Assembly: GCF_003664325.1 (NCBI RefSeq)
Contig: NZ_RCDA01000002.1
Location: 186,001-250,000 of the forward strand
Direction: 5' to 3'
DNA: 64,000 bases
Source: Alkalispirillum mobile
GTDB lineage: Bacteria; Pseudomonadota; Gammaproteobacteria; Nitrococcales; Halorhodospiraceae
Within the stretch, counting starts at the first letter, position 1. Each line of letters begins with the position of its first letter. The translations under genes and the position numbers were made by a program. Positions 1 through 9,494 of the stretch are shown in pieces. Under the pieces are notes generated by a model. It was not told the DNA's origin, made no database searches, and saw only the letters and a list, made by a program, of their open reading frames with translations.

Positions 1-707
<707 letters not shown>

Positions 708-1376
708 ATGACAGGATTCAGTATCGGGCTCGATGAGCAACTCGGCACTTACCTGCAGAACGTCGGGGTGCGAGAGGACGACGTACTGATCCGCCTGCGC
801 GAGGCCACAGCGGAGCTGCCTAACGCCCAGATGCAGAGCGCGCCGGAGCAGGGGGCGCTGATGCAGTTGCTGCTGCGGCTGATGGGCGCGCGCCGGGTGA
901 TCGAGGTGGGCACCTTCACGGGCTATGGCGCCCTGTGGATGGCGCGGGGCCTGCCGGCGGACGGGCGGCTGGTCTGCTGCGAAATGGAGCAGCGCTACAT
1001 CGATTTCGCCCGACCCTATTGGCAGGAGGCCGGTGTCGAGGGGCGTATCGAGGTCCGCCTGGGGCCAGCGCTGGAGGCCCTGGACGAGCTGCTGGCGGCG
1101 GACCAGGCCGGGGCCTGGGACATGGCCTTCATCGACGCCGACAAGGCCGGCTATGTGGACTATTACGAGCGCTGTCTGCAACTGGTCCGGCCCAATGGGC
1201 TGATCCTGGTCGACAACACCCTCTGGTATGGCCGGGTGGCCGACCCTGAGGTCAAGGATGAGAGCACGGAGGCCATCCGGCATTTCAATCAGTACGTGGC
1301 CGATGACGACCGGGTGGATCTGGTGCTGGCGCCCGTTGCGGACGGCCTGACCTTCTGTCGCAAGCGGGCCGCCTGA
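708..1376 (+). CDS. Class I SAM-dependent O-methyltransferase (caffeoyl-CoA OMT-like, Methyltransf_3 family)
   Basis: The 222-residue protein has the SAM-binding motif VIEVGTFTGYGALWMA in its first third, then the family block FIDADKAGYVDYYE and a metal-site-like DNTLWYGRVADP. These define the small cation-dependent O-methyltransferases related to caffeoyl-CoA and catechol O-methyltransferases, which methylate hydroxyls on small aromatic or similar substrates; the substrate cannot be read from the sequence. I chose the ATG at 708 because AGGAG ends eight bases before it, rather than the in-frame TTG at 660. The gene lies nine bases before a CREST-family hydrolase on the same strand and may be co-transcribed with it. 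Confidence 0.85.
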   Translation: MTGFSIGLDEQLGTYLQNVGVREDDVLIRLREATAELPNAQMQSAPEQGALMQLLLRLMGARRVIEVGTFTGYGALWMARGLPADGRLVCCEMEQRYIDFARPYWQEAGVEGRIEVRLGPALEALDELLAADQAGAWDMAFIDADKAGYVDYYERCLQLVRPNGLILVDNTLWYGRVADPEVKDESTEAIRHFNQYVADDDRVDLVLAPVADGLTFCRKRAA

Positions 1377-1385
1377 GAGGGCAGC

Positions 1386-2192
1386 GTGTCCAGCCGGGCA
1401 GGCAAGGGCGTGCTGAGGCGCAGCGGCGGGCTCTGGCTGACCCTGCTCTGTGCCGCACTGGTGGTGGCCGCGTGGCTCTGGGTGCCGCCCTTTCCCCAAC
1501 CGGAGGCCTACCACGACTTCGCCGACCGCCGGCAGGTGCTGGGCATTCCCCATTTTGGCGACGTGGTCTCAAACGGGGTGTTCCTGCTTGTGGGGCTGTA
1601 CGGCCTGGCCCAGACGCGCCGGCTTCAGGCCCGCCACGCTTTCCGGCCCGCCACCGACGCCTGGCCCTATTACGCGCTGTTTCTGGCCACGCTGGGTGTC
1701 GCCTTCGGTTCCACCTATTACCACCTGGACCCGGACCATTGGCGGCTCTACTGGGACCGGTTGCCGATCAGCCTGGCCTTCATGGCGATCTTCTCGGCGG
1801 TGCTGGGGGAGCGTCTGCCGGCGCGGGCCACCCCCTGGCTGTTACCGTTGCTGCTGCTGACCGGTGCGGCTGGTGCGACCCACTGGTTGATCACGGAGTT
1901 GGCGGGGCAGGGTGATTTGCGCCTTTACCTGCTGGTGCAGGCGGTACCCATTCTGGTGGCGGTCGTCTGGATCGGGATGCGGGGCGGGCGCTACACCCGC
2001 GGTGGCGATGTGATCGCCGCCGCGGGTTGGTACCTGCTGGCCCTTTTACTGGAGAACATGGACGCACCGGTGTTCGAAGCCACCGGCGGTTGGGTAAGCG
2101 GCCATACCCTCAAACACCTGCTGGTGGGTGTAGCGCTGTACTGGCTGGTTCGGATGCTGCGCCTGCGCCGCCGGCGTGGCGCGATCGCCTGA
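1386..2192 (+). CDS. CREST-superfamily membrane hydrolase (alkaline ceramidase-like)
   Basis: This 268-residue protein is mostly hydrophobic, with about seven likely membrane segments. It shows the spaced residues of the CREST superfamily, which includes alkaline ceramidases and PAQR receptors: an IPHFGDVVSNGVF block near residue 55, FGSTYYHLDPDHW followed by YWDRLP near 106-125, and a late HTLKHLL near 240. The conserved His and Asp residues bind zinc and hydrolyse amide bonds in family members. It starts with GTG at 1386 after AGAGGG, nine bases after the methyltransferase. Its substrate is unknown; free-living proteobacteria usually lack ceramide, so another lipid amide is possible. Confidence 0.7.
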   Translation: MSSRAGKGVLRRSGGLWLTLLCAALVVAAWLWVPPFPQPEAYHDFADRRQVLGIPHFGDVVSNGVFLLVGLYGLAQTRRLQARHAFRPATDAWPYYALFLATLGVAFGSTYYHLDPDHWRLYWDRLPISLAFMAIFSAVLGERLPARATPWLLPLLLLTGAAGATHWLITELAGQGDLRLYLLVQAVPILVAVVWIGMRGGRYTRGGDVIAAAGWYLLALLLENMDAPVFEATGGWVSGHTLKHLLVGVALYWLVRMLRLRRRRGAIA

Positions 2193-2196
2193 GCGC

Positions 2197-2922
2197 TTAC
2201 CAGCCGCCACCCTCGGCGACGAACGGAGCGCTGCTGATCCGACTCACGTACCGCTCACCCGCTGCGCCGCCACCGCCGTTCATCACCCGGGTGATCCCGA
2301 CGTTGTAGGCGCGTAGCGCGCAGTCCCAATCGCTTTCGCACAGGTGGTAGTAGTTGGACAGCACCCGGGCGCCGGCGCGGATGTTCTCGCCGGGATCGTT
2401 CAGGTTGTACCCCAACTCGCTCCAGTACTCCGGGCGAAGTTGCGCCGGGCCCACGGCGCCCACCGACGAGCGGACGTCTACCCGGAAGGACGATTCCACG
2501 GCGATCACAGCCGCGAGCAACTCCGCCGGTACTTCGTAGGTGTCCGCAGCGCCCTCGATCCAGCCGGCGAATTGCCGGGCGCGCTCCATGCCCATGGGGT
2601 AGTGCTCGGCGATCAGGTCGTAAAGCGGCTTGGTCTCTGCCGGCGGTGTTTCCTGGCTCTCGGTGCCGGACAGGGTCTCGTGGCGACCGGCGGCCCAGAG
2701 CCGGGCCAGGTTTTCCATGGGGGGCTGCAGCCAGGGGTAGGTCTCCCAAAGGTGGCCGGAGGCGCTCAGCAGCCCCGTCTCGTCCGCCACCGCCAGGCCC
2801 GGATGAGCGGAGCGCCCGTCTTGTTCAAAGGCGAGAATACCCATCAGCGTGATGGCAGCCGCCAGCAGGCCGCTGACCAGAAGATCTGACAGGCTCAGCG
2901 CGTGTGGATTGTATGAATGCAT
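2197..2922 (-). CDS. Membrane-anchored lytic transglycosylase with SLT domain
   Basis: The 241-residue protein has one N-terminal membrane segment (about residues 13-32), a spacer of about 75 residues and a C-terminal SLT domain. The catalytic glutamate is E143 in AVIAVESSF, followed by GAVGPAQL, the classic Slt/MltC-type substrate loop. It should cleave peptidoglycan glycan strands in the periplasm. I placed the start at ATG 2922 because GGGAGG lies five bases upstream; the frame stays open further but without a ribosome site. It converges with the CREST hydrolase gene, with only four bases between stops. With a single SLT domain and no LysM, it resembles small housekeeping or envelope-machine transglycosylases; a specific role is not visible. 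Confidence 0.85.
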   Translation of the reverse strand: MHSYNPHALSLSDLLVSGLLAAAITLMGILAFEQDGRSAHPGLAVADETGLLSASGHLWETYPWLQPPMENLARLWAAGRHETLSGTESQETPPAETKPLYDLIAEHYPMGMERARQFAGWIEGAADTYEVPAELLAAVIAVESSFRVDVRSSVGAVGPAQLRPEYWSELGYNLNDPGENIRAGARVLSNYYHLCESDWDCALRAYNVGITRVMNGGGGAAGERYVSRISSAPFVAEGGGW

Positions 2923-3180
2923 ACGGACCTCCCGGCACATTCTTGGTGCGCTGCAGCATAGCGCGCAATTTGCTGCGGCGCAACAATCTGCTTTTGCCCG
3001 TTTTTTGGCGGTGTTGGCGTGGCCCTGGTGCCCAAGCCGGTTTGCCGTGTATCCGGTCAGCGGGCAAAATGAAGCGCCCCACGGGCGGGTCCGAATGCCA
3101 GCCCGCCAAATACCCGACGTTAACGTCGCCCCGGATACCAGCATCCAGCCGGGCCATACCGTTGTTTCAGGGAGACGCGC

Positions 3181-5430
3181 ATGGCGAGCAGCGCCGACAG
3201 TCTGGACTTTGAAACCCGACCGCTCCGAGAGTTCACTGAAAAGGCGTATCTGGACTACTCCATGTACGTCATTCTAGACCGGGCACTGCCGAACGTCGGT
3301 GACGGGCTCAAGCCCGTGCAGCGACGCATTGTCTACGCCATGTCCGAGCTGGGCCTGTCCAATCTGGCCAAGTACAAGAAGAGTGCGCGCACCGTGGGTG
3401 ACGTGCTGGGCAAATACCACCCGCACGGCGATTCGGCCTGCTACGAGGCCATGGTGCTGATGGCCCAGCCCTTCTCCTACCGCTACCCGCTGGTGGACGG
3501 TCAGGGCAACTGGGGGAGCGCCGACGACCCCAAGTCCTTCGCCGCCATGCGCTACACCGAGGCGCGCCTGGCCCCCTACGCCAAGGTGCTGCTGCAGGAG
3601 CTGGGGCAGGGCACCGTGGACTGGGTGCCCAACTTCGACGGGACCATGGAAGAGCCGGGGCTGTTGCCGGCCCGGGTGCCCAACGTGCTGCTCAACGGTG
3701 GTACCGGGATTGCGGTGGGCATGGCCACCGACATCCCGCCCCATAACCTGCGCGAGGTGGTCGCCGCCTGCATCCACCTGCTGGATGAGCCGGAGGCCGA
3801 CATCGATGCGCTGATGGACCACGTGCTGGCACCCGATTTCCCCACCGAGGCGGAGATCATCACCCCGCAGGCGGACATCCGCCGTATCTACGAAACCGGC
3901 AACGGCACGCTGCGCATGCGCGCCTGCTACGAGCGCGAGAATGGCGACATCATCGTCACCGCCCTCCCATATCAGGTCTCCGGCAGCAAGGTGCTGGAGC
4001 AGATCGCAGCGCAGATGCAGGGCAAGAAGCTGCCCATGGTCGAGGACCTGCGCGACGAATCCGACCATGAAAACCCCACGCGGCTGGTGATTACGCCGCG
4101 GTCCAAGCGGGTGGATGTGGAACGGGTAATGGAGCACCTGTTCGCCACTACCGACCTGGAGAAGAACTACCGGGTCAACCTGAACGTGATCGCCCTGGAT
4201 GGCCGGCCCAAGGTGCTGGGGCTGCGCGAGCTGCTGCTCGAGTGGCTGACCTTCCGCACCGACACCGTCCGCCGCCGGCTCAGCTGGCGGCTGGAGAAGG
4301 TGCAGGACCGGCTGCACATCCTCGAAGGTCTGCTGATCGCCTATCTGAACATCGACGAGGTGATCGCCATCATCCGCGAGGAGGATGAGCCCAAGCCGGT
4401 GTTGATGGAGCGATTCGGGCTCAGCGAGCGCCAGGCCGAGGCCATCCTGGAGCTGAAGCTGCGCCATCTGGCCAAGCTCGAGGAGATGAAGATCCGCGGC
4501 GAGCAGGGCGACCTGGAGCGGGAGCGCGATGAACTGCAGGCCATCCTCGGCTCCGATGAAAAACTGCGCGATCTCATCAAGGAGGAACTGCAGGCGGATG
4601 CCGAGCGGTACGGCGATGACCGGCGCTCGCCCTTGGTCACTCGCTCCGCCGCGCGGGCCCTGGATGAAACCGACCTCATGCCCAGCGAGCCCATTACCGT
4701 GGTGCTGTCCGAGAAGGGCTGGGTGCGGGCCGCCAAGGGGCACGATGTGGATGCGCCCGGGCTCAACTACAAGGCGGGTGACAAGTACCGCGATCACGCC
4801 GCCGGCAGGACCAACCAGCAGGCGGTCTTCCTGGACCAGACCGGGCGCAGCTACTCACTGCCCGCCCACACCTTCCCCTCGGCCCGGGGGCAGGGCGAGC
4901 CACTCACCGGGCGGCTCTCCCCGGCCACCGGCGCCCGGTTCGAGCAGGTGCTCTGTGGTGATCCGGACAGCCTCTGGCTGCTGGCCACCGATGCCGGTTA
5001 CGGGTTTGTCTGCGCGCTCGCCGACATGTACGCCAAGAACCGCTCCGGCAAGGCGTTGCTCACCGTGCCGCAGGGGGCGCAGATCCTGGCGCCGGTGCCG
5101 GCGGGGGATGACGAGGGCGCGGAGCTGGCGGCGGTTTCCAGCAGCGGGCGCCTGCTGGTGTTCCCGCTGGAGGAACTGCCCCGGCTGGCCAAGGGCAAGG
5201 GCAACAAGATCATCGGTATCCCGGCCGCAGCGGTAAAGTCGCGCGAGGAACTGCTGACGGGGCTTGCGGTGGTGCGACCCGGGCAGGGGCTCAGCCTGAC
5301 CGTGGGTAAGCGCGGCATGACGTTGAAGCCGGACGACCTGGCCGCCTACCGGGCCCCGCGCGGCCGGCGCGGCGCACTGCTGCCCCGCGGTCTGCGCCGG
5401 GTGGATGCCATCGAGCCGGTGGATCTTTGA
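3181..5430 (+). CDS. parC: DNA topoisomerase IV subunit A
   Basis: The 749-residue protein matches ParC over its full usual length. It has the N-terminal winged-helix block ([14 protein letters not shown]), the quinolone-resistance region [11 protein letters not shown] and the catalytic tyrosine Y125 in [10 protein letters not shown], then a six-bladed C-terminal domain. With ParE it decatenates replicated chromosomes. The positions matching E. coli S80 and E84 are S85 and E89, the drug-sensitive residues. The C-terminal domain does not carry the GyrA box seen in gyrase, which supports ParC over GyrA. No parE is adjacent. It is a lone gene, ending at a hairpin shared with the convergent metal transporter operon. 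Confidence 0.97.
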   Translation: MASSADSLDFETRPLREFTEKAYLDYSMYVILDRALPNVGDGLKPVQRRIVYAMSELGLSNLAKYKKSARTVGDVLGKYHPHGDSACYEAMVLMAQPFSYRYPLVDGQGNWGSADDPKSFAAMRYTEARLAPYAKVLLQELGQGTVDWVPNFDGTMEEPGLLPARVPNVLLNGGTGIAVGMATDIPPHNLREVVAACIHLLDEPEADIDALMDHVLAPDFPTEAEIITPQADIRRIYETGNGTLRMRACYERENGDIIVTALPYQVSGSKVLEQIAAQMQGKKLPMVEDLRDESDHENPTRLVITPRSKRVDVERVMEHLFATTDLEKNYRVNLNVIALDGRPKVLGLRELLLEWLTFRTDTVRRRLSWRLEKVQDRLHILEGLLIAYLNIDEVIAIIREEDEPKPVLMERFGLSERQAEAILELKLRHLAKLEEMKIRGEQGDLERERDELQAILGSDEKLRDLIKEELQADAERYGDDRRSPLVTRSAARALDETDLMPSEPITVVLSEKGWVRAAKGHDVDAPGLNYKAGDKYRDHAAGRTNQQAVFLDQTGRSYSLPAHTFPSARGQGEPLTGRLSPATGARFEQVLCGDPDSLWLLATDAGYGFVCALADMYAKNRSGKALLTVPQGAQILAPVPAGDDEGAELAAVSSSGRLLVFPLEELPRLAKGKGNKIIGIPAAAVKSREELLTGLAVVRPGQGLSLTVGKRGMTLKPDDLAAYRAPRGRRGALLPRGLRRVDAIEPVDL

Positions 5431-5438
5431 CGGACTGG

Positions 5439-5467
5439 GGCGGGCACGTCGTCGGGGCGTGCCCGCC
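5439..5467. terminator. Hairpin between convergent parC and znuB
   Basis: A 10-bp perfect stem (GGCGGGCACG at 5439-5448 pairing with CGTGCCCGCC at 5458-5467) and a 9-base loop sit between the two converging genes. No long T run follows on either side, so intrinsic termination is likely but not certain. Confidence 0.6.
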
Positions 5468-5482
5468 ACCAGGCAAGTCTTC

Positions 5483-6268
5483 TTAGCGGCCGCCCGCCGG
5501 CAGGCGCAGCGCGGCCACCGCGGCCAGTAGCGCCACCAGTACCGGCGAGAAAGGCAGGTCCGCCCCCATGGCCAGCACGAAGGCGGCCAGGTAACAGACC
5601 ACCCCCAGCCCCATCGCCCAGGCGATTGCCCGGCGCCAGCTCGCCGCCCGGCGGTAGGCCACCCAGGCGGGAATGAAGATGAGGGCGAAGGCGGACATGA
5701 CGCCCATGGCGGTGGCCGCCACCGCGATGCCGGCTGCGGCCAGTGCCTCGAAGGCGAGTACCGTGCGCAGGACCGGTCGGTGGTTGGCGCGGTCATGGCC
5801 GGGGAAGATCCGTTCCCGCAAAAGCCGGGGGGACAGCCAGGGCAGGGCGATGGCGCCCAGCACCGCCAGGCCCAGCGCCAACTGCAGGTGATCCACGCCC
5901 GTGAAATAGAGCTGGCCGTCGATCAGCGCCTGGCCGGTCAGCTTGGCGTGATGGCTCAGTGACGCGCCCAGCAGCATCGCACTCCAGCCCAGCACGATCA
6001 GCAGGGCGTAGACGTCGTTGCCGGCACGGCGCATCAGTCCTTTCACGCCCACCGCCACCAGGGCGGTGAGCAGGGCCGCCGGCAGCAGCGGGGCAGCGAC
6101 CAGGCTACCGGCCACCGCCCCCGCCCCGGCCACGTGGGCGAAACCCAGAGCGGCCAGCCACTCCTCGCGCAGGCGCAGGTAAAGCCCCAGCACGGGCAAC
6201 AGGGCCGAGAGCAACAGGCCGGTGAAAAAGGGCATCCGGAAGAGCGGGTCGAAGAGCAGTTCCATCAT
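5483..6268 (-). CDS. znuB: Zinc/manganese-type ABC transporter permease
   Basis: The 261-residue protein has about eight hydrophobic segments and belongs to the ABC-3 (ZnuB/MntB) permease family: it starts with FDPLFRMPFFTGLLLS and has the central GVMSAFALIFIPAW region typical of these permeases. It forms the inner-membrane channel for a metal imported from the periplasm. Its start overlaps the end of the ATPase gene by four bases (ATGA), so the two are translationally coupled. The order in the transcript is binding protein, ATPase, permease. The metal is probably zinc, judged from the three-histidine binding protein and the histidine-rich porin upstream. Confidence 0.9.
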   Translation of the reverse strand: MMELLFDPLFRMPFFTGLLLSALLPVLGLYLRLREEWLAALGFAHVAGAGAVAGSLVAAPLLPAALLTALVAVGVKGLMRRAGNDVYALLIVLGWSAMLLGASLSHHAKLTGQALIDGQLYFTGVDHLQLALGLAVLGAIALPWLSPRLLRERIFPGHDRANHRPVLRTVLAFEALAAAGIAVAATAMGVMSAFALIFIPAWVAYRRAASWRRAIAWAMGLGVVCYLAAFVLAMGADLPFSPVLVALLAAVAALRLPAGGR

Positions 6269-6840
6269 GGCGCGGAGGCCTCCATGTCCACGACCCGGTG
6301 GCAGACCCGTTCCACCAGGTGCTGCTCGTGGCTGACCATGAGCACGGCCCGGTCGGCGGGCAGTGCGGTCAGCGCGTCGGCCAGCAGTTCCGTGCCCTCC
6401 CGGTCCAGGTTGTTGCCCGGCTCATCCAGCAGGATCAGCCGAGCGCCGCTGTAGAGGACTGCCCAGACGGCCAGGATCTGGCGCTGGCCGCCGCTGAGCC
6501 GGTCGATCCGGCGGCGGGTCAGGCGATCCAGCCGTGGCGGCAGGCCGCGGCCGTCATGCCCCATCAGCCGCAGCAGCTCGCCGCCGGTGAGCGGGATCTC
6601 GCCGCGGGTGGCCGGGCTCTGCGCCTGCAGGGCGATGCCGGCGGCGGTGTCGCGCTCGATGTGACCGTCGAAGATGCGGGCCTCGCCGGTCACGGCCTTC
6701 AGGACGGTGGATTTGCCGCAGCCGTTGGGGCCGGTGAGGCCGATGATCTCGCCGGCGCGGGCCTGCAACGAAAAGGGGCCGACTACCGGAGTCCGGTAGC
6801 CGGCCCGCAGGTTGCGGATGTCGAGTAGGGGTTCGCTCAT
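6265..6840 (-). CDS. znuC: Zinc/manganese-type ABC transporter ATP-binding protein
   Basis: The 191-residue protein is a compact ABC ATPase: Walker A GPNGCGKST (residues 37-45), signature LSGGQ (115-119), Walker B LILLDEP (135-141) and the switch histidine in VMVSHEQH. It lacks the C-terminal extension of E. coli ZnuC, which is about 250 residues, so it is close to a minimal nucleotide-binding domain. It powers uptake through the adjacent permease and follows the binding-protein gene after five bases. Confidence 0.9.
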   Translation of the reverse strand: MSEPLLDIRNLRAGYRTPVVGPFSLQARAGEIIGLTGPNGCGKSTVLKAVTGEARIFDGHIERDTAAGIALQAQSPATRGEIPLTGGELLRLMGHDGRGLPPRLDRLTRRRIDRLSGGQRQILAVWAVLYSGARLILLDEPGNNLDREGTELLADALTALPADRAVLMVSHEQHLVERVCHRVVDMEASAP

Positions 6841-6845
6841 GCCGC

Positions 6846-7724
6846 TTAGGGAACCATGGCCTCCACCCAGCGATCAATCAGTGCCAGGTAGTCCTCCTGA
6901 TCCCCGTCCACCGGGACGCCGGTGGGCAGGGCGTGGTGCGGCCAGCCCAGTTGCTCGGCCATGAAGGCGGGGCCGCGCTCGGGCTGGAACTCGGCGCGCA
7001 GGATGACGCCATCGCTGCCCTCGAGCTGCCGGACCAGGTCCCGCAGGTGGGAGGCGGTGGGCTCCACGCCCGGCAGGGGCTCCACGTAGCCGAGCAGCTC
7101 CACGCCCAGACGCTCCAGCAGGTAGTCGGCGTCCTCGTGGTAGAGGAGGGCGCCGGGGCTCTGCGCCGCCTGGGCCTCCCAGTCGTCCATACGGGCCGCC
7201 ACGGCGTCGGCGAACGCTTCCGCATTGGCGGCGTAGGCATCGGCATTGGCCTCGTCCAGCTCGCCCATTCGCTCGGCCAGCACCTCGGCGATGGTCGCCA
7301 TGCGCACCGGGTCCAGGTAGACGTGGGGGTTGCCCTCCGGGTGCACGTCACCCTGGGCGCGGTCGGCCACGACGTCCGTACCGATACGGTCCACCTGGGC
7401 GGCCGCCTCGAAATAACCGCTGCGCCCGGGCCGCACGGCCGGGTTGGCGGCGCCGTCGATTGCCGGGGGCAGCCAGCCGATCTCCAGCTCCGCACCGACA
7501 GAGACCACCAGGTCGGCCCGACGCAGGTGGGTCATCATGTTGGGGCGGACGGACAGGTAGTGGGCGTCGCGATCCGGCGGCGCCAGCACCGTGACGTTGA
7601 CGTTCTCGCCGCCGACGGTGCGGGCGAGCATGCCCATGTTGCTGGTGGTGGCGACCACGTTCATACCGGCTTGGGCAAGACCGGCGAATAACAGCAGGGC
7701 AATTGCGAGTATCCAGCGGTACAT
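6846..7724 (-). CDS. znuA: Periplasmic zinc (or manganese) binding protein of the ABC transporter
   Basis: The 292-residue protein starts with a clear signal peptide (MYRWILAIALLLFAGLAQA) and belongs to the cluster A-I (TroA/ZnuA) metal-binding proteins. Likely ligands are H55 (DRDAHYLSV), H134 (GNPHVYLDP) and H196 (LLYHEDADYL). A histidine at the third position is the zinc-type pattern, whereas manganese proteins usually have glutamate there. The long histidine-rich loop of E. coli ZnuA is missing. It delivers the metal to the permease and ATPase encoded just downstream. A histidine-rich porin gene lies 89 bases upstream on the same strand, which suggests a joint outer- and inner-membrane route. 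Confidence 0.85.
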   Translation of the reverse strand: MYRWILAIALLLFAGLAQAGMNVVATTSNMGMLARTVGGENVNVTVLAPPDRDAHYLSVRPNMMTHLRRADLVVSVGAELEIGWLPPAIDGAANPAVRPGRSGYFEAAAQVDRIGTDVVADRAQGDVHPEGNPHVYLDPVRMATIAEVLAERMGELDEANADAYAANAEAFADAVAARMDDWEAQAAQSPGALLYHEDADYLLERLGVELLGYVEPLPGVEPTASHLRDLVRQLEGSDGVILRAEFQPERGPAFMAEQLGWPHHALPTGVPVDGDQEDYLALIDRWVEAMVP

Positions 7725-7813
7725 TCTGTGTCTCCTCGCGTTGGAAGGCGTTGGGATGCGGTTGTCCCGACGGGCGTGGCAGCCCGCCGGGGCAACAGAT
7801 CAACCCGGTCTGA

Positions 7814-9262
7814 TCAGAAGGGGTGGGCGCCGTGCACGCCGAGGCTCAGGTTGTACTGCAACATCACCTCGGCACCCCGGTTGGTGTGCCCGTTGTCCTT
7901 GGCGAAGTCGTTGTAGTTCACCTGCGCCCGCAGGGCGGAGAAGTGGGTGGGCCGCCAGGTGGTGCTCAGCCCGTAGCGGTAGCTGGTATCAAAGCTCTCG
8001 AACTCGCCGGCGTCCCGATCTGGGACCACCGAGTCATTGGTGAGACCAAGGGCCTCGAAGCGCGCCCCGACCTCCCACCGGGGGGCAAAGCCGTACACGG
8101 CTTGCATGTAGAGCCCGTCCTGGCGGCGACGGTCGGAGAATTGATCGGCGACTTCCCCGCCATCACGGTTCCAGCCTGTTGGCACGACGTTGGTGTATTC
8201 CAAGTCGAGTTCCCGCATGAAGTATTCTGCTTGCAACTGCAGGTTGCCGTGACCGTAGGCACCCCCGCTGTCGTGCTTGTAGACGGCGTCGAGGCCGGCG
8301 AACCAACCATCGCCATCCCAGACATCGGCGCGCCCGCTACCGTGGGTCTCCACGTTCTGGAAGGTATCAACGTAGCCGTAGGACAGACCGAACTGAGCGG
8401 CGTGGTCGTAACCCAGGTCCGGGGCTACCTTGAAGAAGCCAGTGAAGAGACGGGGGCCGGATTTGTCTTCAAGGCCGAAGTCTACCTCACTGCGCTGACG
8501 TCCCTCGCCGGGGTCACTTGCGCCGGTGTCATATCCGGTGATGGTATGGCTACCCGAACCCTCGTAGTTGGCAATCCCGCTGGATTCGCCCTGCAGGATC
8601 TCCACACCGAACCGGGTGTAGACCGGCGTGGCCGGCGTCCAGGAGATCTGCACACCCTTCTCCTGCAGGCCGTGGTCACCGAAAAGGAACTCGTTGACCA
8701 GCGGGCGATCGACGAAGTCCCAGTCGTGCGGGTGCTGCTTATTGATGTAGCCGATGTCGGAGAGGAACTTGCCCGCCTTCACCTGCAGGCCCGCCGGCAG
8801 GCTCTGCGTGGTCAGATAGGCCTCTTCTACCTCGATACCGGAATCGCCTTCCAGGGCGAGGATGACCATGGCATCGAAGTAGTTGTCCACCGATGCGGAG
8901 AAGGCGAGCTCCGTCTCGCGCAGGTTGAAGCCCTCGTCCAGATCGTGGTCGTGCCCATGGCCGTGGCTGTGGCTGTGTCCGCTGTCGAAGCCGGCTGGGC
9001 TATCCCACTCCCCGCTTATCTCCGAGTAGTACACGCCGTCGAGGATTACCGACAGCGCCGGGTTGAAAGCGGTGCCGGAATCCACCTGGTCACGGCTGCC
9101 GCCGAGGGGCAGAGCCTGGCTGCGCAGGCCCGGCTGGTCCAGCGGGTCCCGCTGCATCTGTGACGTCGTCTCATCGCCTCCGGCCGAATCCGCCAGCACG
9201 ATGGACGGGGCCAGCACCGCTGCGCAGGCGAGGGCGCCGAGTGCTTTTCTGATCATCATCAT
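7814..9262 (-). CDS. Outer-membrane porin with a histidine-rich segment, probably zinc-related
   Basis: The 482-residue product has a signal peptide (about residues 1-24), then an N-terminal section with a metal-binding-like stretch GHSHSHGHGHDHD at about 95-107, then alternating beta-strand-rich sequence ending in VHGAHPF, a terminal aromatic residue as in outer-membrane barrels. It has no TonB box or plug domain that I can see, so it looks like a passive, porin-type barrel rather than a TonB receptor. Three consecutive ATG codons start at 9262, 9259 and 9256 behind GGGGGGA; the second or third has better spacing. It heads the metal locus and carries two operator-like palindromes upstream. 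Zinc passage is inferred from the histidines and neighbours. Confidence 0.75.
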   Translation of the reverse strand: MMMIRKALGALACAAVLAPSIVLADSAGGDETTSQMQRDPLDQPGLRSQALPLGGSRDQVDSGTAFNPALSVILDGVYYSEISGEWDSPAGFDSGHSHSHGHGHDHDLDEGFNLRETELAFSASVDNYFDAMVILALEGDSGIEVEEAYLTTQSLPAGLQVKAGKFLSDIGYINKQHPHDWDFVDRPLVNEFLFGDHGLQEKGVQISWTPATPVYTRFGVEILQGESSGIANYEGSGSHTITGYDTGASDPGEGRQRSEVDFGLEDKSGPRLFTGFFKVAPDLGYDHAAQFGLSYGYVDTFQNVETHGSGRADVWDGDGWFAGLDAVYKHDSGGAYGHGNLQLQAEYFMRELDLEYTNVVPTGWNRDGGEVADQFSDRRRQDGLYMQAVYGFAPRWEVGARFEALGLTNDSVVPDRDAGEFESFDTSYRYGLSTTWRPTHFSALRAQVNYNDFAKDNGHTNRGAEVMLQYNLSLGVHGAHPF

Positions 9263-9316
9263 GGATCCCCCCAAATGGATGATGGTGGTGGGACGTGCAC
9301 GCCAGCGCGTGCGAGA

Positions 9317-9333
9317 ATGCAACAGTGTTGCGT
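9317..9333. promoter_or_regulatory. Operator-like palindrome 1 upstream of the histidine-rich porin
   Basis: ATGCAACAGTGTTGCGT has half-sites ATGCAA and TTGCGT around five bases. The same design recurs 24 bp away. It is compatible with a Fur-family (Zur-like) site, but the regulator is not in the window and the sequence is not a textbook Zur box. Confidence 0.5.
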
Positions 9334-9340
9334 TAAGCTC

Positions 9341-9357
9341 ATGCAATTTATTTGCAT
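9341..9357. promoter_or_regulatory. Operator-like palindrome 2 upstream of the histidine-rich porin
   Basis: ATGCAATTTATTTGCAT is a perfect 6-5-6 inverted repeat (ATGCAA, five bases, TTGCAT). Together with the preceding copy it lies roughly 55-95 bases before the porin start, where a zinc-responsive repressor would act. Confidence 0.5.
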
Positions 9358-9433
9358 TAGATGGGAGTGTCAAGCGCGCCGCTGTGACGATGGGGGGATT
9401 CCGTTAAACTGGGGGCCAAGCGCTGGTGCCGCC

Positions 9434-9449
9434 TGGCACTGGTTTTGCA
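9434..9449 (+). promoter_or_regulatory. Sigma-54 promoter of the fliL operon
   Basis: TGGCAC, five bases, TTGCA matches the -24/-12 consensus exactly, with GG at 9435 and GC at 9447 (12 bp apart). It lies 46 bases before the fliL start. Polar flagellar operons of this type are normally driven by RpoN with a FleQ/FlrC-type activator. Confidence 0.85.
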
Positions 9450-9494
9450 GCTAATACCGCAAAGACGGATTTCTGTCGGGAGGACAGGCAGTCG

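Noticed and set aside
3274-4797. Open frame of 507 codons opposite parC
   Set aside because: Same shadow effect; no ribosome site or protein motif, and parC is intact.
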